Shown here: positions 27,573 through 37,467 of the stretch, in pieces
Layout of the letters: the number at the start of each line of letters is the position of its first letter
How positions within the stretch are numbered: position 1 is the first letter of the stretch
Assembly: GCA_020249265.1 (NCBI GenBank)
Contig: JADCGA010000021.1
Location: 1-64,000, forward strand
DNA length: 64,000 nucleotides
DNA from: Roseomonas sp.
Lineage (GTDB): Bacteria > Pseudomonadota > Alphaproteobacteria > Acetobacterales > Acetobacteraceae
Reading direction: 5' to 3'
Program-made: the position numbers and the translations under genes
The notes under the pieces: model-generated
Databases searched by the model: none
Told to the model about the DNA's origin: nothing
The model's input: the letters and a program-made list of their open reading frames with translations, nothing else

Positions 27573-27708
27573 CCAGCCTGGCTTGGGCAGCGGCAGTACG
27601 CCGTGCAGATGCTTCGCGATGTTGCGCGGCCAGAGCAGGTCCGGCATCCTCGGCCAGCGGCTGCGTAGGCAGAGAAAGCAAGCAGCAACAAGGAAACGGA
27701 GCGAAACA

Positions 27709-28593
27709 ATGGATGGCACCCCGAAACTCGCCTGCCCCTGGGATCGGACAGAGGAATCCCTCGGCAATGTTGTTGAATTGCAGCATGTCAATCTGCAAGT
27801 GCCGGATCAGTTGAAGGCAACGGCGTTTTACATCAGCGCGCTTGGCCTGACGCGTGACCCGTATTTGATGACGGGCATTGATAATATGTGGGCCAATGTC
27901 GGCATCAGCCAATTCCATTTGCCAAGCGGCCCGGCGCAGGTATTGCGCGGCACAACGGGCCTTGTTTTGCCGAATCGCGCGCAATTGCTGCATCGGCTGG
28001 ATCGCGCGCGGCGCTGGCTGGAAGGCACACAGTATAGCTTCACCGAGGCTGAGGATCATGTTGACGTGACCTGCCCCTGGGGCAATCGCATGCGCTGCCA
28101 TAGCCCAGATGCCGAAAAGCTCGGTCGCATCACGCTCGGCATGCCCTATGTCGAATTCGATGTTGCGCCCGGCACACTGCCTGGCATTGCGCGCTTCTAT
28201 GAGCAAATCATCGGCACCAGCACGGCGATGCGCGATGGCCTGCTTTATGTGCGCGTGGCGCGGGAGCAATTCCTGATCTTCCGCGAAACCGACAAGCCGC
28301 AACCCGCTTTTGATGGCCACCATGTCCAATTGGCCTTTGTGGATTTTGGCGGCATCTATAACCGGCTTAATGAACGTGGGCTGATTTCGCGCGAAGACAG
28401 CGCGCATCAATACCGCTTCATCAAGGTGGTAGACCCGAATGATGGGCGCGTGCTGTTTGAAGTGGAACATGAAATCCGCAGCATGACGCATCCGCTATTC
28501 ATGCGCCCGCTGGTCAATCGCAATGCGGCGATCACCAATAACTACTACGCTGCGGGCAATGAGGCTGCCGTCTGGGCCATGCCCCCCGCCTGA
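27709..28593 (+). CDS. VOC-superfamily (glyoxalase/dioxygenase-like) protein
   Basis: The ATG at 27709 with GGAG seven bases upstream gives 294 residues. Two VOC modules are visible: VVELQHVNLQVPDQLKATAFY at the first and GHHVQLAFVDFGGIYNRL leading to VLFEVEHE in the second. The His in QHVNL, the His in HHVQL and the Glu in FEVEHE are placed like the metal ligands of extradiol dioxygenases and glyoxalases. Substrate unknown. The 137-bp spacer from the EamA gene shows no obvious element. The gene converges on ccmB with one base between them. Confidence 0.8.
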   Translation: MDGTPKLACPWDRTEESLGNVVELQHVNLQVPDQLKATAFYISALGLTRDPYLMTGIDNMWANVGISQFHLPSGPAQVLRGTTGLVLPNRAQLLHRLDRARRWLEGTQYSFTEAEDHVDVTCPWGNRMRCHSPDAEKLGRITLGMPYVEFDVAPGTLPGIARFYEQIIGTSTAMRDGLLYVRVAREQFLIFRETDKPQPAFDGHHVQLAFVDFGGIYNRLNERGLISREDSAHQYRFIKVVDPNDGRVLFEVEHEIRSMTHPLFMRPLVNRNAAITNNYYAAGNEAAVWAMPPA

Positions 28594-28594
28594 A

Positions 28595-29269
28595 TCAATC
28601 GCTACTCAGCGCCGCCCCCGCCGCCAAGGGCGCGAGGGGGGCGGCGATAGACACCCCTGCCCCCAGCAGCAGCAGGAAGGGGGCGGCGGAAAGCCCGGCG
28701 CTGGCGGCTTCAATCGCCGCCGCGCCGAAGATTACTGCCGGAATGGCGAGTGGCAGCACCAGAAGCGGCAACAGCACGCCACCGCGCCGCGCGCCCAGCG
28801 TCAGCGCCGCGCCCAAAGTACCCAGCAGCGACAAAAGCGCGGTCGCCAAAGCCAGTGCCGCCATCGCCACCCCCCAGGCTTCCACCGGCAGGTTCAGCAT
28901 CGCCGCCGCGATGGGCGTCGCAGCAATCAATGGCACGCCGGTGGTCAGCCAATGGCCAAGCGCCTTGGCCGCCGCCAGCACCCCGCGCGGCAGGCCAGAC
29001 AGCAGCAATTGATCAAGCGAGCCATCCTCTGCCTCCGCCCCGAATAGCCTATCCAACGGCAAAAGCGCGGCGAGCAAGGCAGCAGCCAGCAGCGCGCCGG
29101 GGGCAAGGCGGGAAAGGGTCTCCGGCGCTGGCCCCACACCAAAGGGGAAAAGCGCCGCCACCAGCACAAAGAACAGCACGGCCGCCAGCGTATCCGCCGG
29201 GTGGCGCAAGGCGAGCTTCCATTCCCGCCCCAGCACCGCGAGGAAAGCCCCAAATACCCCGCCGCTCAT
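28595..29269 (-). CDS. ccmB: Heme exporter membrane subunit CcmB
   Basis: This 224-residue inner-membrane protein has six predicted spans and the CcmB features FLAVLGREWKLALRHPADTLAAVLFFV, LFGAEAEDGSLDQLLLSGLPRG and VPLIAATPIAA. With CcmA it forms the ABC module that releases holo-CcmE during cytochrome c maturation. Its start overlaps the end of ccmA. No ccmC, ccmE or ccmF follows, so the rest of the maturation genes must lie elsewhere. Confidence 0.93.
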   Translation of the reverse strand: MSGGVFGAFLAVLGREWKLALRHPADTLAAVLFFVLVAALFPFGVGPAPETLSRLAPGALLAAALLAALLPLDRLFGAEAEDGSLDQLLLSGLPRGVLAAAKALGHWLTTGVPLIAATPIAAAMLNLPVEAWGVAMAALALATALLSLLGTLGAALTLGARRGGVLLPLLVLPLAIPAVIFGAAAIEAASAGLSAAPFLLLLGAGVSIAAPLAPLAAGAALSSD

Positions 29270-29940
29270 AGCTTAAGCTCCAATGCATCCGGCAGCGGCA
29301 AGGGAAGATGGGTCGCGGCCAGAATGGCGCCGCCGGCGGCACGGTGGCGCGCCATCAGCGTCCCAAGTCGCGAAACGGAAGCCGCATCCAACCCGAGGCT
29401 TGGTTCGTCCAGCAGCCAAAGCCGCGTGGGCGCCAAGGCGAGCCGCGCCAAAGCCAGGCGCCGCCTTTGCCCGGTGGACAGCATCCGCCCCGGCAGCGAA
29501 GCCAGCGCGCCAAGGCCAAGCGCTTCCAGCGCCGGGGTCACTTCGCCGCCCCAAAGTGCCGCGTAGAATGCGAGGTTCTCAGCCACCGTCAGGGCGGGCT
29601 TCAGCGCATCTTGGCTTGAGATATAACGCAGCCTCAGCGTATGGCCGACAGGGTCTGTGCGGGCGGGCGCGCCTTCCAACAGCACCTCCCCCTCGGCGGC
29701 GGGCAGCAGCCCGGCGATCACGCGGAGCAAGCTCGATTTGCCGGCGCCATTGGCCCCGGTCAGCAGCATGGCACCGCCTGCGGGCACGGAGAAACTCAGC
29801 CCGGCGAAGATCGCCCGATCACCGCGGATGCAGGCCAGTTCCCTTACTTCCAGAATGGGTTGCCCCGAAGCCAAAATCTGCCCCCCGCCAATGGACCATA
29901 CACTATCTCCATGCTTTAAAGCGGTCATTGGCGCGGTCAC
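29266..29940 (-). CDS. ccmA: Cytochrome c biogenesis ABC ATPase CcmA
   Basis: This ATP-binding subunit pairs with CcmB in the inner membrane. Walker A is LLTGANGAGKSSLLRVIAG; the signature is MLSTGQRRRLALARLAL, with a T where most ABC proteins have GG; Walker B is LWLLDEPSLGLD, and the switch is ATHLPLPLP. The N-terminus is uncertain: the GTG at 29940 gives 224 residues with about 28 residues ahead of the usual LEVRELACIRGDR start, and an ATG at 29928 is an alternative; neither has a good Shine-Dalgarno. It is divergent from acnA, 35 bp away. Confidence 0.93.
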   Translation of the reverse strand: MTAPMTALKHGDSVWSIGGGQILASGQPILEVRELACIRGDRAIFAGLSFSVPAGGAMLLTGANGAGKSSLLRVIAGLLPAAEGEVLLEGAPARTDPVGHTLRLRYISSQDALKPALTVAENLAFYAALWGGEVTPALEALGLGALASLPGRMLSTGQRRRLALARLALAPTRLWLLDEPSLGLDAASVSRLGTLMARHRAAGGAILAATHLPLPLPDALELKL

Positions 29941-29975
29941 GCAAGGCCAGCGCGCTTGAGGAAGGGTAATCAGCC

Positions 29976-32672
29976 ATGCGGATGATCGGGCAAGACAGCC
30001 TGAAGACTCGTCGTACGCTCAGTGTGGACGGCAAGACCTATCATTATTTCAGCCTGCCCGAGGCAGCGAAGAGCATCGGCGACATCACCCGCCTGCCCTA
30101 TAGCCTCAAGGTGCTGCTGGAAAATGTGCTGCGCTTCGAAGATGGCCGTTCCTATACGGTGGATGACGCGAAGAAGATCGCCGAATGGGTGAAGGACGGC
30201 CGTTCCGATAAGGAAGTGCCCTTCCGCCCCGCGCGCATCCTGCTGCAGGATTTCACGGGTGTTCCCGCCGTGGTGGACCTCGCCGCCATGCGCGATGCCT
30301 TGCTTGGCCTGGGTGGTGACCCGCGCAAGGTGAACCCGCTGGTCCCGGTTGATCTCGTGATTGACCATTCGGTGATGGTGGATGTCTCCGGCACCGCATC
30401 CTCGCTCCAGCAGAATGTGGATATCGAATTTGAACGCAATGGGGAGCGTTACGAATTCCTCCGCTGGGGCCAGGAAGCCTTCAATAATTTCCGCGTTGTG
30501 CCGCCGGGCACCGGCATTTGCCACCAGGTCAATCTGGAATATCTGGCGCAGGTGGTGTGGACCGCGACGGATACCGGCGATGTCTTCGCCTTCCCCGATT
30601 CCTGCTATGGCACGGATAGCCACACCACCATGGTCAATGGCCTTGGCGTGCTGGGCTGGGGTGTTGGCGGCATTGAAGCGGAAGCCGCCATGCTCGGCCA
30701 GCCGATTGCTATGCTCATCCCCGATGTCATCGGCTTCAAGCTGACGGGTTCGGTGAAGGAAGGTGTCACCGCCACCGATCTCGTGCTGACCGTCACACAA
30801 ATGCTCCGCAAGAAGGGCGTGGTCGGTAAGTTCGTTGAGTTTTTTGGCCCAGGTTTGGCGCATCTGCCGCTCGCGGATCGTGCCACCATCGGCAATATGG
30901 CGCCCGAATATGGCGCGACCTGCGGCTTCTTCCCGGTGGATGACACGACGCTTGAATACCTGCGGCTTTCAGGCCGCGATGAGCATCGCATCAACCTGAC
31001 GCGCGAATACTTGAAGGCTCAGGGCATGTTCCGTGAGGAAGGCATGCCCGATCCGGTCTTCACCGATACGCTGGAACTTGACCTCAGCACCGTGGAACCT
31101 TCCTTGGCGGGGCCGAAGCGGCCGCAGGATCGCGTGGCACTGAGCAATGCCGCGCCGGCCTTCCTGAAGGACCTCGCTGCGGGCACCATGGGTGTGCCGG
31201 GCGATCAGGCGGATCTGCGCGTGCCAGTGGAAGGGGCCAATTATGACCTCGGCCATGGCGATGTTGTGATTGCCGCCATCACTTCCTGCACCAATACATC
31301 GAACCCCTATGTGCTGGTGGCAGCCGGGCTGGTCGCGAAGAAGGCGGTGGAAAAGGGCCTGACGGCGAAGCCTTGGGTGAAGACCTCGCTCGCCCCCGGT
31401 TCTCAGGTGGTGACGGAATATCTGAACAAGGCGGGGCTGACGCCGCATCTGGATGCGCTTGGCTTCCAGACCGTGGGCTATGGCTGCACCACCTGCATCG
31501 GCAATTCCGGCCCGCTGCCGGATGCCATTGTGGATGCCATTGAAAACAACAAGCTGGTCGGCGTTTCGGTGCTGTCAGGCAACCGTAACTTCGAAGGCCG
31601 CGTGCATGCCAATGTGCGCGCGAATTACCTCGCTTCCCCGCCGCTGGTGGTGGCCTATGCCTTGGCCGGCACCATCCGCAAGGATTTGACGAAGGAGCCG
31701 ATTGGCACGGGCCGCGATGGTCAGCCGGTTTACCTGAAGGATATCTGGCCGACGCAGAAGGAAGTGAACGATACGGTTCACGCCGCTGTGACGCGTGAGA
31801 TGTTCCAGGAACGTTATGGCGATGTCTTCAAGGGCCCGACGCAATGGCAGGCCATTCGTGTCGAGGCGGGCAGCGATACCTATCGCTGGAATTCGGGCAG
31901 CACCTATGTGCAGAACCCGCCTTACTTCGAAGGCATGACCGCCGATCCGAAGCCGGTGGGCGATGTGAAGGGGGCGCGCATCCTGGCGCAGCTCGCGGAT
32001 TCAATCACCACCGACCATATCTCGCCTGCGGGGAATATCCGGAAGGCCTCGCCTGCCGGTGAATATCTGCTGGAACACCAGGTGCGTCAGGCGGATTTCA
32101 ACAGCTATGGCGCGCGGCGCGGCAACCATCAGGTGATGATGCGCGGCACCTTCGCCAATCCGCGTATCCGGAACGAAATGGTCCCGGGCGTGGAAGGCGG
32201 CATTTCCAAGCATTATCCTTCGGGTGATGTGGCGCCGATCTACACCACGGCGATGCGCTACAAGAATGAAGGCGTGCCGCTGGTGGTGATTGGCGGCAAG
32301 GAATATGGCACGGGGTCTTCGCGCGACTGGGCGGCGAAGGGCACATATCTGCTCGGCATCAAGGCCGTGATTGCCGAAAGCTTTGAACGCATCCACCGTT
32401 CAAACCTGGTGGGCATGGGTGTGCTGCCGCTGGTGTTTAAGGAAGGCGAAAGCCGCCAGAGCCTTGGCCTGACGGGCGATGAGAAGATTGACATCCTGGG
32501 CGTGGAAAAGCTTTCGCCCCGCATGATGATGGATGTTGTCATCACTCGCGCCGATGGGTCACAGGTGAAGACCCAGGTGCTGTGCCGTGTGGATACCGCC
32601 GATGAGGTGGAATACTACAAGAATGGCGGCATCCTGCATTACGTGCTGCGCGGGATGGCGAAGGCGGCCTGA
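29976..32672 (+). CDS. acnA: Aconitate hydratase A
   Basis: This 898-residue enzyme isomerises citrate and isocitrate in the TCA cycle. It has the AcnA/IRP layout: [14 protein letters not shown] early, [50 protein letters not shown], the Fe-S cysteines in [14 protein letters not shown] and [15 protein letters not shown], and the swivel domain with [22 protein letters not shown] ten bases upstream supports the ATG at 29976. It is a single gene with a 323-bp AT-richer gap downstream. Confidence 0.98.
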   Translation: MRMIGQDSLKTRRTLSVDGKTYHYFSLPEAAKSIGDITRLPYSLKVLLENVLRFEDGRSYTVDDAKKIAEWVKDGRSDKEVPFRPARILLQDFTGVPAVVDLAAMRDALLGLGGDPRKVNPLVPVDLVIDHSVMVDVSGTASSLQQNVDIEFERNGERYEFLRWGQEAFNNFRVVPPGTGICHQVNLEYLAQVVWTATDTGDVFAFPDSCYGTDSHTTMVNGLGVLGWGVGGIEAEAAMLGQPIAMLIPDVIGFKLTGSVKEGVTATDLVLTVTQMLRKKGVVGKFVEFFGPGLAHLPLADRATIGNMAPEYGATCGFFPVDDTTLEYLRLSGRDEHRINLTREYLKAQGMFREEGMPDPVFTDTLELDLSTVEPSLAGPKRPQDRVALSNAAPAFLKDLAAGTMGVPGDQADLRVPVEGANYDLGHGDVVIAAITSCTNTSNPYVLVAAGLVAKKAVEKGLTAKPWVKTSLAPGSQVVTEYLNKAGLTPHLDALGFQTVGYGCTTCIGNSGPLPDAIVDAIENNKLVGVSVLSGNRNFEGRVHANVRANYLASPPLVVAYALAGTIRKDLTKEPIGTGRDGQPVYLKDIWPTQKEVNDTVHAAVTREMFQERYGDVFKGPTQWQAIRVEAGSDTYRWNSGSTYVQNPPYFEGMTADPKPVGDVKGARILAQLADSITTDHISPAGNIRKASPAGEYLLEHQVRQADFNSYGARRGNHQVMMRGTFANPRIRNEMVPGVEGGISKHYPSGDVAPIYTTAMRYKNEGVPLVVIGGKEYGTGSSRDWAAKGTYLLGIKAVIAESFERIHRSNLVGMGVLPLVFKEGESRQSLGLTGDEKIDILGVEKLSPRMMMDVVITRADGSQVKTQVLCRVDTADEVEYYKNGGILHYVLRGMAKAA

Positions 32673-32699
32673 GGTAGGGCGCACCAATAGAGTTGCAAG

Positions 32700-32873
32700 G
32701 TGCATCACATCGTCGGAAATTCGACGTGCTGTGGCACCTTGCTACCGACCGAACGGCTTTATGCCGGCATGCTGGCCGAGCTGGGCTTTACCAACATCGC
32801 ACTGACTGTTGTTTGCGAGTGCCACTCGAGAAAAGATTTGATTGAGTTTGAGGTTTCTGGCTGGTGGAAGTAA
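32700..32873 (+). pseudogene. Remnant of a site-specific DNA methyltransferase C-terminus
   Basis: A 57-residue frame starting at a GTG, closed upstream by a TAG at 32688, reads HHIVGNSTCCGTLLPTERLY, AGMLAELGFTNIAL and SRKDLIEFEVSGWWK. The IVGNS...PTERLYA..L..LGF...SRKDLIEF pattern is what I recall for the C-terminal end of one family of site-specific DNA methyltransferases, where the motif is often RKRNSKKELxEF. The catalytic part is missing, no Shine-Dalgarno is present, and base composition is AT-richer than the flanks. The rest of the 323-bp gap holds a small CGGCTT/AAGCCG hairpin (32896-32913) and nothing else I recognise. Confidence 0.45.
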
Positions 32874-32995
32874 GGTCGTAGGGAAACGAATAGTACGGCT
32901 TAGGCTCAAGCCGAAGATTATGGGAAGATATCCACTCGTAAGAATGATAAGAGTACAGCTATCCCCAAGAAAATTTTGAACAGAAGGAGTGTCTG

Positions 32996-33394
32996 GTGCA
33001 AGGTGGATGTCATTGCGGTTTTGTCCGTTATGAAACAAAAGGTGAATCGATAACGCACGCATTGTGCCATTGCAGCGATTGTCGCCGCCATGCTGGTGCG
33101 CCCATGGTTGGGTGGGCTATGTTTATGGAAGGGCAAGTGATCATCACTAAGGGCCAAACAAAAACATACCAATCATCAGAACATGGGCGTAGAGAGTTCT
33201 GCCCTGTTTGTGGCACGGGACTGTTTTATAAGAATGCCGAAATGCTGCCTGGCATCATAGACATACAAACGGGAACGCTTGATGACCCCAACCAACTGCC
33301 CGCCCGGTGCCATATCCAAACCGCCGAGCGTATTTCTTGGATACCGGAAATCAACACATTGCCTGAGTTTGAGCGATTCCCTCCACAAGAATGA
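32996..33394 (+). CDS. GFA-family (CENP-V/GFA) zinc-binding enzyme
   Basis: This 132-residue protein starts at a GTG with AAGGAG six bases upstream. It has the cysteine pattern of the Gfa family (glutathione-dependent formaldehyde-activating enzyme): C5 and C7 in GGCHCGFVRY, C24, C26 and C29 in CHCSDCRRHAG, and CPVCGTG near residue 70. Members bind two zincs; many are glutathione or aldehyde related, but most are uncharacterised. GC content is clearly lower than its neighbours, like the adjacent remnant, suggesting acquisition together. It ends in a strong terminator. Confidence 0.85.
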   Translation: MQGGCHCGFVRYETKGESITHALCHCSDCRRHAGAPMVGWAMFMEGQVIITKGQTKTYQSSEHGRREFCPVCGTGLFYKNAEMLPGIIDIQTGTLDDPNQLPARCHIQTAERISWIPEINTLPEFERFPPQE

Positions 33395-33411
33395 GGCGAT
33401 TCTGTTTTTGT

Positions 33412-33444
33412 AAAGCGCAGCGCCAGAAACGCTGCGCTTTTTTT
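33412..33444 (+). terminator. Intrinsic terminator after the GFA-family gene
   Basis: AAAGCGCAGCG and CGCTGCGCTTT form a perfect 11-bp stem around CCAGAAA, followed by further T residues to 33444. It lies between convergent genes and can act in both directions, since the stem also starts with A residues. Confidence 0.92.
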
Positions 33445-33446
33445 GC

Positions 33447-34145
33447 TCAGTCGGCCAACCATTCGGCCATCGCGGCATTCACCGCCTCTGGCACTTCCAT
33501 GCTCGGCAAATGGCCGGAACCGGCGAAGCGCACCAGGCGCGCGCCAGGAATGGCGTTGGCCATTTCCTCAGCAAGGTAGGGCGGCGTCATCAAATCATCT
33601 TCCCCCACCGCAACCAGCGTTTTGGCGCGGATCGCAGGCAGATGGGGTCTGGAATCGATGCGCCCGGTAAGCGCGGTTTGCTGGCGGAGGAAAGCGTCAC
33701 GCCCGACGCGTTCCGCCATGGCCATCACCTCGGCGGCCAAGGGGCCATCCAGGCGGGAAGGATGCACCAGCATGGGCAGCAGGCGTGGCGTCACGCCGCG
33801 AAAACGCCCGGTCTGGGCAAGGGTGAACAATCCGCGCCGATATTCGGACTGCTCTGGCGTATCCGCCCTGGCTGAATTGTCGAAAAGCGCGAGGCGCTGG
33901 ACCTGCTCCGGCGCGCGGCGAACAATTTCCAGGGCCACATGCCCGCCCATGGAAAGCCCGGCCACGGCAAGCTTCCCGCTCAGCCCGGAAAGCGCGGCTT
34001 CCGCCATGGCTGCGATGCTGTCATACCCCGTCAGGCAGGCCACTACCACGCGGCGGGAGGCAGTGAAGGCTTCGATCTGGTCGCGCCACAGCCGGGCGTC
34101 GCACAGCATTCCGGGCAGCAGCAATAGGGTTTCATTCTGAGCCAT
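33447..34145 (-). CDS. Alpha/beta-hydrolase
   Basis: The ATG at 34145 (MAQNETLLLLPGMLCDARLW) gives 232 residues; the longer open frame upstream has no family sequence. The nucleophile elbow is AGLSMGGHVALE, the oxyanion region is LLLPGMLCD, the acid is in TLVAVGEDDLMTPP, and the catalytic His is in AGSGHLPSMEVPEAV. Typical substrates are esters or lactones; the specific one cannot be told. It is monocistronic by position, facing the GFA terminator. Confidence 0.88.
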   Translation of the reverse strand: MAQNETLLLLPGMLCDARLWRDQIEAFTASRRVVVACLTGYDSIAAMAEAALSGLSGKLAVAGLSMGGHVALEIVRRAPEQVQRLALFDNSARADTPEQSEYRRGLFTLAQTGRFRGVTPRLLPMLVHPSRLDGPLAAEVMAMAERVGRDAFLRQQTALTGRIDSRPHLPAIRAKTLVAVGEDDLMTPPYLAEEMANAIPGARLVRFAGSGHLPSMEVPEAVNAAMAEWLAD

Positions 34146-34357
34146 AGATGGAAGCCTATCCCCGCACCGAAGTGACCGTCCAGGCCAGCCCCGCGCAAGG
34201 CTACGGAAATCCTTGATTCTCGCGCCGCTTCGGCGCATAGGTGGCGTGCTCGCGGTAAGGCGGGCCGGATCTGCCGGCCCCGGCATGCGCGCCCCGCCGG
34301 GGCTCGGCCTTTCCCGCACCCACCGCCAAGCGCTCATAGCGCGGGCCTAGAAAGCGA
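34146..34357 (+). promoter_or_regulatory. GC-rich structured leader of the DEAD-box helicase gene
   Basis: This 212-bp divergent spacer contains a strong inverted repeat, GGGCCGG (34262-34268) with CCGGCCC (34274-34280), and a second GCGCCCCGCCGGGGCTC stretch that can fold back. Such structured leaders are common before RNA helicase genes whose translation is autoregulated. No clear promoter hexamers are visible. Confidence 0.3.
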
Positions 34358-36166
34358 TTGAAGTTGAACGAAAATACTGAAGTGACCGCCGCCGAGGCTG
34401 TCCAAGCCGACCCTCAAACCCTGCCCGTGCCGCCTGAGACGCCGGAAACCGCGCCGGCTGAGCCCGCCCCCGTGGCTGAAGAAACCGCGCCCGAAGCCGC
34501 ACTGGCCGCCGAGGAAGACCGCACCACCTTCGATTCCATCGGCCTTTCGGAAGAAATCGTGAAGGCGGTGACGGAATCAGGCTATCGCCACCCCACCCCC
34601 ATTCAGGAACAGGCGATCCCGCAGGTGCTGATGGGGCGCGATGTGCTGGGTTGCGCGCAAACCGGCACCGGCAAAACCGCGTCCTTCGTGCTGCCCATGC
34701 TGGATATTCTGACCGGATCGCGCGCCAAGGCGCGGATGCCGCGCAGCCTGATCCTGGAACCGACCCGCGAATTGGCGTTGCAGGTCGCGGAAAACTTCGA
34801 GAAATACGGCAAATACCTCAAGCTCAATCACGCGCTGCTGATTGGCGGCGAAAGCATGAATGACCAGCGCGATGTGCTGGAAAAAGGCGTGGATGTGCTG
34901 ATCGCAACGCCGGGCCGGCTGCTTGATCTGTTCGATCGGGGCCGCGTTTTGCTCGCCGATTGCAAGGTGCTGGTGATTGATGAAGCGGACCGAATGCTCG
35001 ATATGGGCTTCATTCCGGATGTGGAGCGTATTGTCTCCATGCTGCCGCCCCTGCGCCAGACTTTGTTCTTCAGCGCCACCATGGCCCCGGAAATCCGCCG
35101 CCTGGCTGATGCCTTCCTGTCCAACCCGAAGGAAATCACGGTCACCCGCCCGGCTTCGGTTGCGACCACCATCACCACGGGCCTTGCTTACGTGCAGCCT
35201 TTTGACAAGCGCGAGGCGTTGCGCCGGCTGATCCGGCGCGAACAGGTGACGAATGCGCTGATCTTCTGCAATCGCAAGATTGAAGTGGATATCCTGTATA
35301 AATCGCTGAAGAAGCACGGCTTTAGCGTGGGCGCTTTGCATGGCGATATGGATCAATCCCAGCGCTTCGCCACACTCAACGCCTTCAAGGCGGATGAATT
35401 GCAGCTGCTGGTCTGTTCCGATGTGGCGGCGCGCGGCCTTGATATCGGCGGCTTATCGCATGTGTTCAATTTCGATGTGCCCTTCCATTCGGAAGATTAC
35501 GTGCATCGCATTGGCCGCACAGGTCGCGCCGGGCGTGAAGGCCATGCCTATACGATTGCAACGGCCGATGACGCGAAGAATGTCGCGGGCATTGAAAAAC
35601 TGACAGGCAAAGCCATCCCCCTTCTGGATATCGAGGGGCTGGAGCCGGTGACGGAAGCCGAAATTCAGGAAGCCATGACCTCCACCAAGCGTGGCCGTGG
35701 CCGTGGTGGCCCGGCGCGTCGGCCGGATCGTCGTGAGGGCGGGCGTAGCCGGCCTGAACGCGGCCGCCGCGATGGCCAGGAACGTGCGCCGCGCGCCGAG
35801 GCGCCGGAAGAAGTTGCGGCTGAGGCCCCCGCCCGGCGAGACCGCCCGGAACGTCGCCCGCGCGCCGAAGCACCAGAGGGCCGGGAGGCTCCGCGCCGGG
35901 ATCGCGGCCCGCGTCGGGACCGTGATGCTCAGCCGAGCGAATTCGCGCTGCGCGAAGCCGCCATGCGTGACCTGCCGCCCCGGGACCGCGAAGCGCCGCG
36001 TCAGGATCGGGATTATCGCAACCGCGACCGGCGCGATGACCTCGGCCCTCCTGTGCAGGGCTTTGGCGATCAGGTGCCGGCCTTCATGCTGATCCCGATC
36101 CCCCGCCCGCGCCGCGCCGCCGCGCCGGCCGCGGTGGAGGAAGCGCCAGAGGTTGACGCCGCCTGA
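34358..36166 (+). CDS. DEAD-box RNA helicase with disordered basic C-terminus
   Basis: This 602-residue protein has the full DEAD-box core: Q motif HPTPIQEQAIP, motif I AQTGTGKT, Ia PTRELALQ, II VIDEADRML, III SATM, V ARGLDIGG and VI HRIGRTGRAGR. Residues 1-50 are an acidic Pro/Glu/Ala extension. After about residue 430 the C-terminus is rich in Arg, Gly and Asp (GRGRGG, RRPDRRE) and probably disordered and RNA binding, as in RhlE-type helicases. The only open start is a TTG at 34358 or another at 34364; the Shine-Dalgarno is weak. Likely roles are ribosome assembly and RNA turnover. Confidence 0.93.
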   Translation: MKLNENTEVTAAEAVQADPQTLPVPPETPETAPAEPAPVAEETAPEAALAAEEDRTTFDSIGLSEEIVKAVTESGYRHPTPIQEQAIPQVLMGRDVLGCAQTGTGKTASFVLPMLDILTGSRAKARMPRSLILEPTRELALQVAENFEKYGKYLKLNHALLIGGESMNDQRDVLEKGVDVLIATPGRLLDLFDRGRVLLADCKVLVIDEADRMLDMGFIPDVERIVSMLPPLRQTLFFSATMAPEIRRLADAFLSNPKEITVTRPASVATTITTGLAYVQPFDKREALRRLIRREQVTNALIFCNRKIEVDILYKSLKKHGFSVGALHGDMDQSQRFATLNAFKADELQLLVCSDVAARGLDIGGLSHVFNFDVPFHSEDYVHRIGRTGRAGREGHAYTIATADDAKNVAGIEKLTGKAIPLLDIEGLEPVTEAEIQEAMTSTKRGRGRGGPARRPDRREGGRSRPERGRRDGQERAPRAEAPEEVAAEAPARRDRPERRPRAEAPEGREAPRRDRGPRRDRDAQPSEFALREAAMRDLPPRDREAPRQDRDYRNRDRRDDLGPPVQGFGDQVPAFMLIPIPRPRRAAAPAAVEEAPEVDAA

Positions 36167-36173
36167 CGCGCGT

Positions 36174-36189
36174 ACCCGGCTTGCCGGGT
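36174..36189 (+). terminator. Hairpin between the helicase and gcdH
   Basis: ACCCGGC (36174-36180) and GCCGGGT (36183-36189) form a 7-bp stem shortly after the helicase stop. No T-run follows, so it may be a weak terminator or simply mRNA 3' protection. The rest of the 79-bp spacer precedes gcdH. Confidence 0.35.
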
Positions 36190-36245
36190 GCCAAGCTGAA
36201 GTTCATTTTGTCGCCCAAGACCAAGCTTGAGTTGAGGATAGAAGC

Positions 36246-37448
36246 ATGAGTGTCGTGAGCCCGCCGAAGAAGACCTCCATCGCGCCCTTCACCTGGGAAG
36301 ACCCGCTGCTGCTTGAAGAAGTGCTGACGGAAGAAGAGCGTATGATTCGCGATAGCGCCCGGCAATTCTGCCAGGAACGCCTGATGCCGCGCGTCCTGGA
36401 AGCCAATCGGCATGAGCGCTTCGACCGCGAAATCATGAATGAATTCGGCGAAATGGGTTTCCTGGGTGCCACGCTGGATGGCTATGGCTGCGCGGGCGTT
36501 TCCTATGTTGCCTATGGGCTGATGGCCCGCGAAGTGGAGCGTGTTGATTCCGGCTATCGCAGCGCGTTCAGCGTGCAATCATCGCTCGTGATGTTCCCGA
36601 TCCATGCCTATGGGTCCGAAGAGCAAAAGCAGAAATATCTGCCAAAACTTCGCACCGGTGAATGGGTCGGCTGCTTTGGCCTGACGGAGCCCGATGCGGG
36701 GTCTGATCCTTCTTCCATGCGCACCCGCGCGACCAAGGTGGATGGCGGGTGGAAGTTGTCAGGTTCCAAAACCTGGATTTCCAATTCACCCATCGCCGAT
36801 GTCTGCCTGGTTTGGGCCAAGGATGATGAGGGCATTCTGCGCGGCTTTTTGCTGGATCGCGGCATGAAGGGCCTCACTACGCCGAAGATCGAAGGCAAGT
36901 TCAGCCTGCGTGCCTCTGTGACTGGCATGATCATGATGGATGAGGTTTTTGTCCCCGAAGAAAACCGCCTGCCGGGTGTGCGGTCTCTGGCCGGCCCCTT
37001 CTCCTGCCTCAATTGCGCGCGTTATGGCATTGCCTGGGGTGCCATGGGGGCCGCAGAATTCTGTTGGCATGCGGCGCGGGATTACACGCTGAACCGCATC
37101 ATGTTCGGCAAGCCGCTGGCGGCGACGCAGTTGGTCCAGAAGAAGCTGGCCGATATGCAAACCGAAATCACGCTTGGCTTGCATGCGGTGCTGCGCGTGG
37201 GGCGCTTGTTTGATGAACACAAGGCCGCGCCCGAGATGATCAGCCTGGTCAAGCGCAACAACTGCGGCAAGGCTTTGGACATTGCCCGCGTGGCGCGCGA
37301 CATGCATGGCGGCAATGGCATTGTGGATGAGTATCACGTGATCCGTCACGTGATGAATCTGGAAACGGTCAATACCTACGAAGGCACGCATGATGTGCAT
37401 GCGCTGATCCTGGGCCGGGCGCAGACCGGGTTGAACGCCTTCGGCTGA
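36246..37448 (+). CDS. gcdH: Glutaryl-CoA dehydrogenase (acyl-CoA dehydrogenase family)
   Basis: This 400-residue flavoprotein oxidises and decarboxylates glutaryl-CoA to crotonyl-CoA in lysine and tryptophan breakdown. It starts with [22 protein letters not shown] and shows [45 protein letters not shown] and [19 protein letters not shown]. The catalytic Glu lies in [17 protein letters not shown] near the C-terminus. Electrons would pass through ETF to the ETF-QO encoded at 57467. GAGGAT lies upstream of the ATG. Confidence 0.95.
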   Translation: MSVVSPPKKTSIAPFTWEDPLLLEEVLTEEERMIRDSARQFCQERLMPRVLEANRHERFDREIMNEFGEMGFLGATLDGYGCAGVSYVAYGLMAREVERVDSGYRSAFSVQSSLVMFPIHAYGSEEQKQKYLPKLRTGEWVGCFGLTEPDAGSDPSSMRTRATKVDGGWKLSGSKTWISNSPIADVCLVWAKDDEGILRGFLLDRGMKGLTTPKIEGKFSLRASVTGMIMMDEVFVPEENRLPGVRSLAGPFSCLNCARYGIAWGAMGAAEFCWHAARDYTLNRIMFGKPLAATQLVQKKLADMQTEITLGLHAVLRVGRLFDEHKAAPEMISLVKRNNCGKALDIARVARDMHGGNGIVDEYHVIRHVMNLETVNTYEGTHDVHALILGRAQTGLNAFG

Positions 37449-37467
37449 TCACGCCGGCGGTTCCAGC

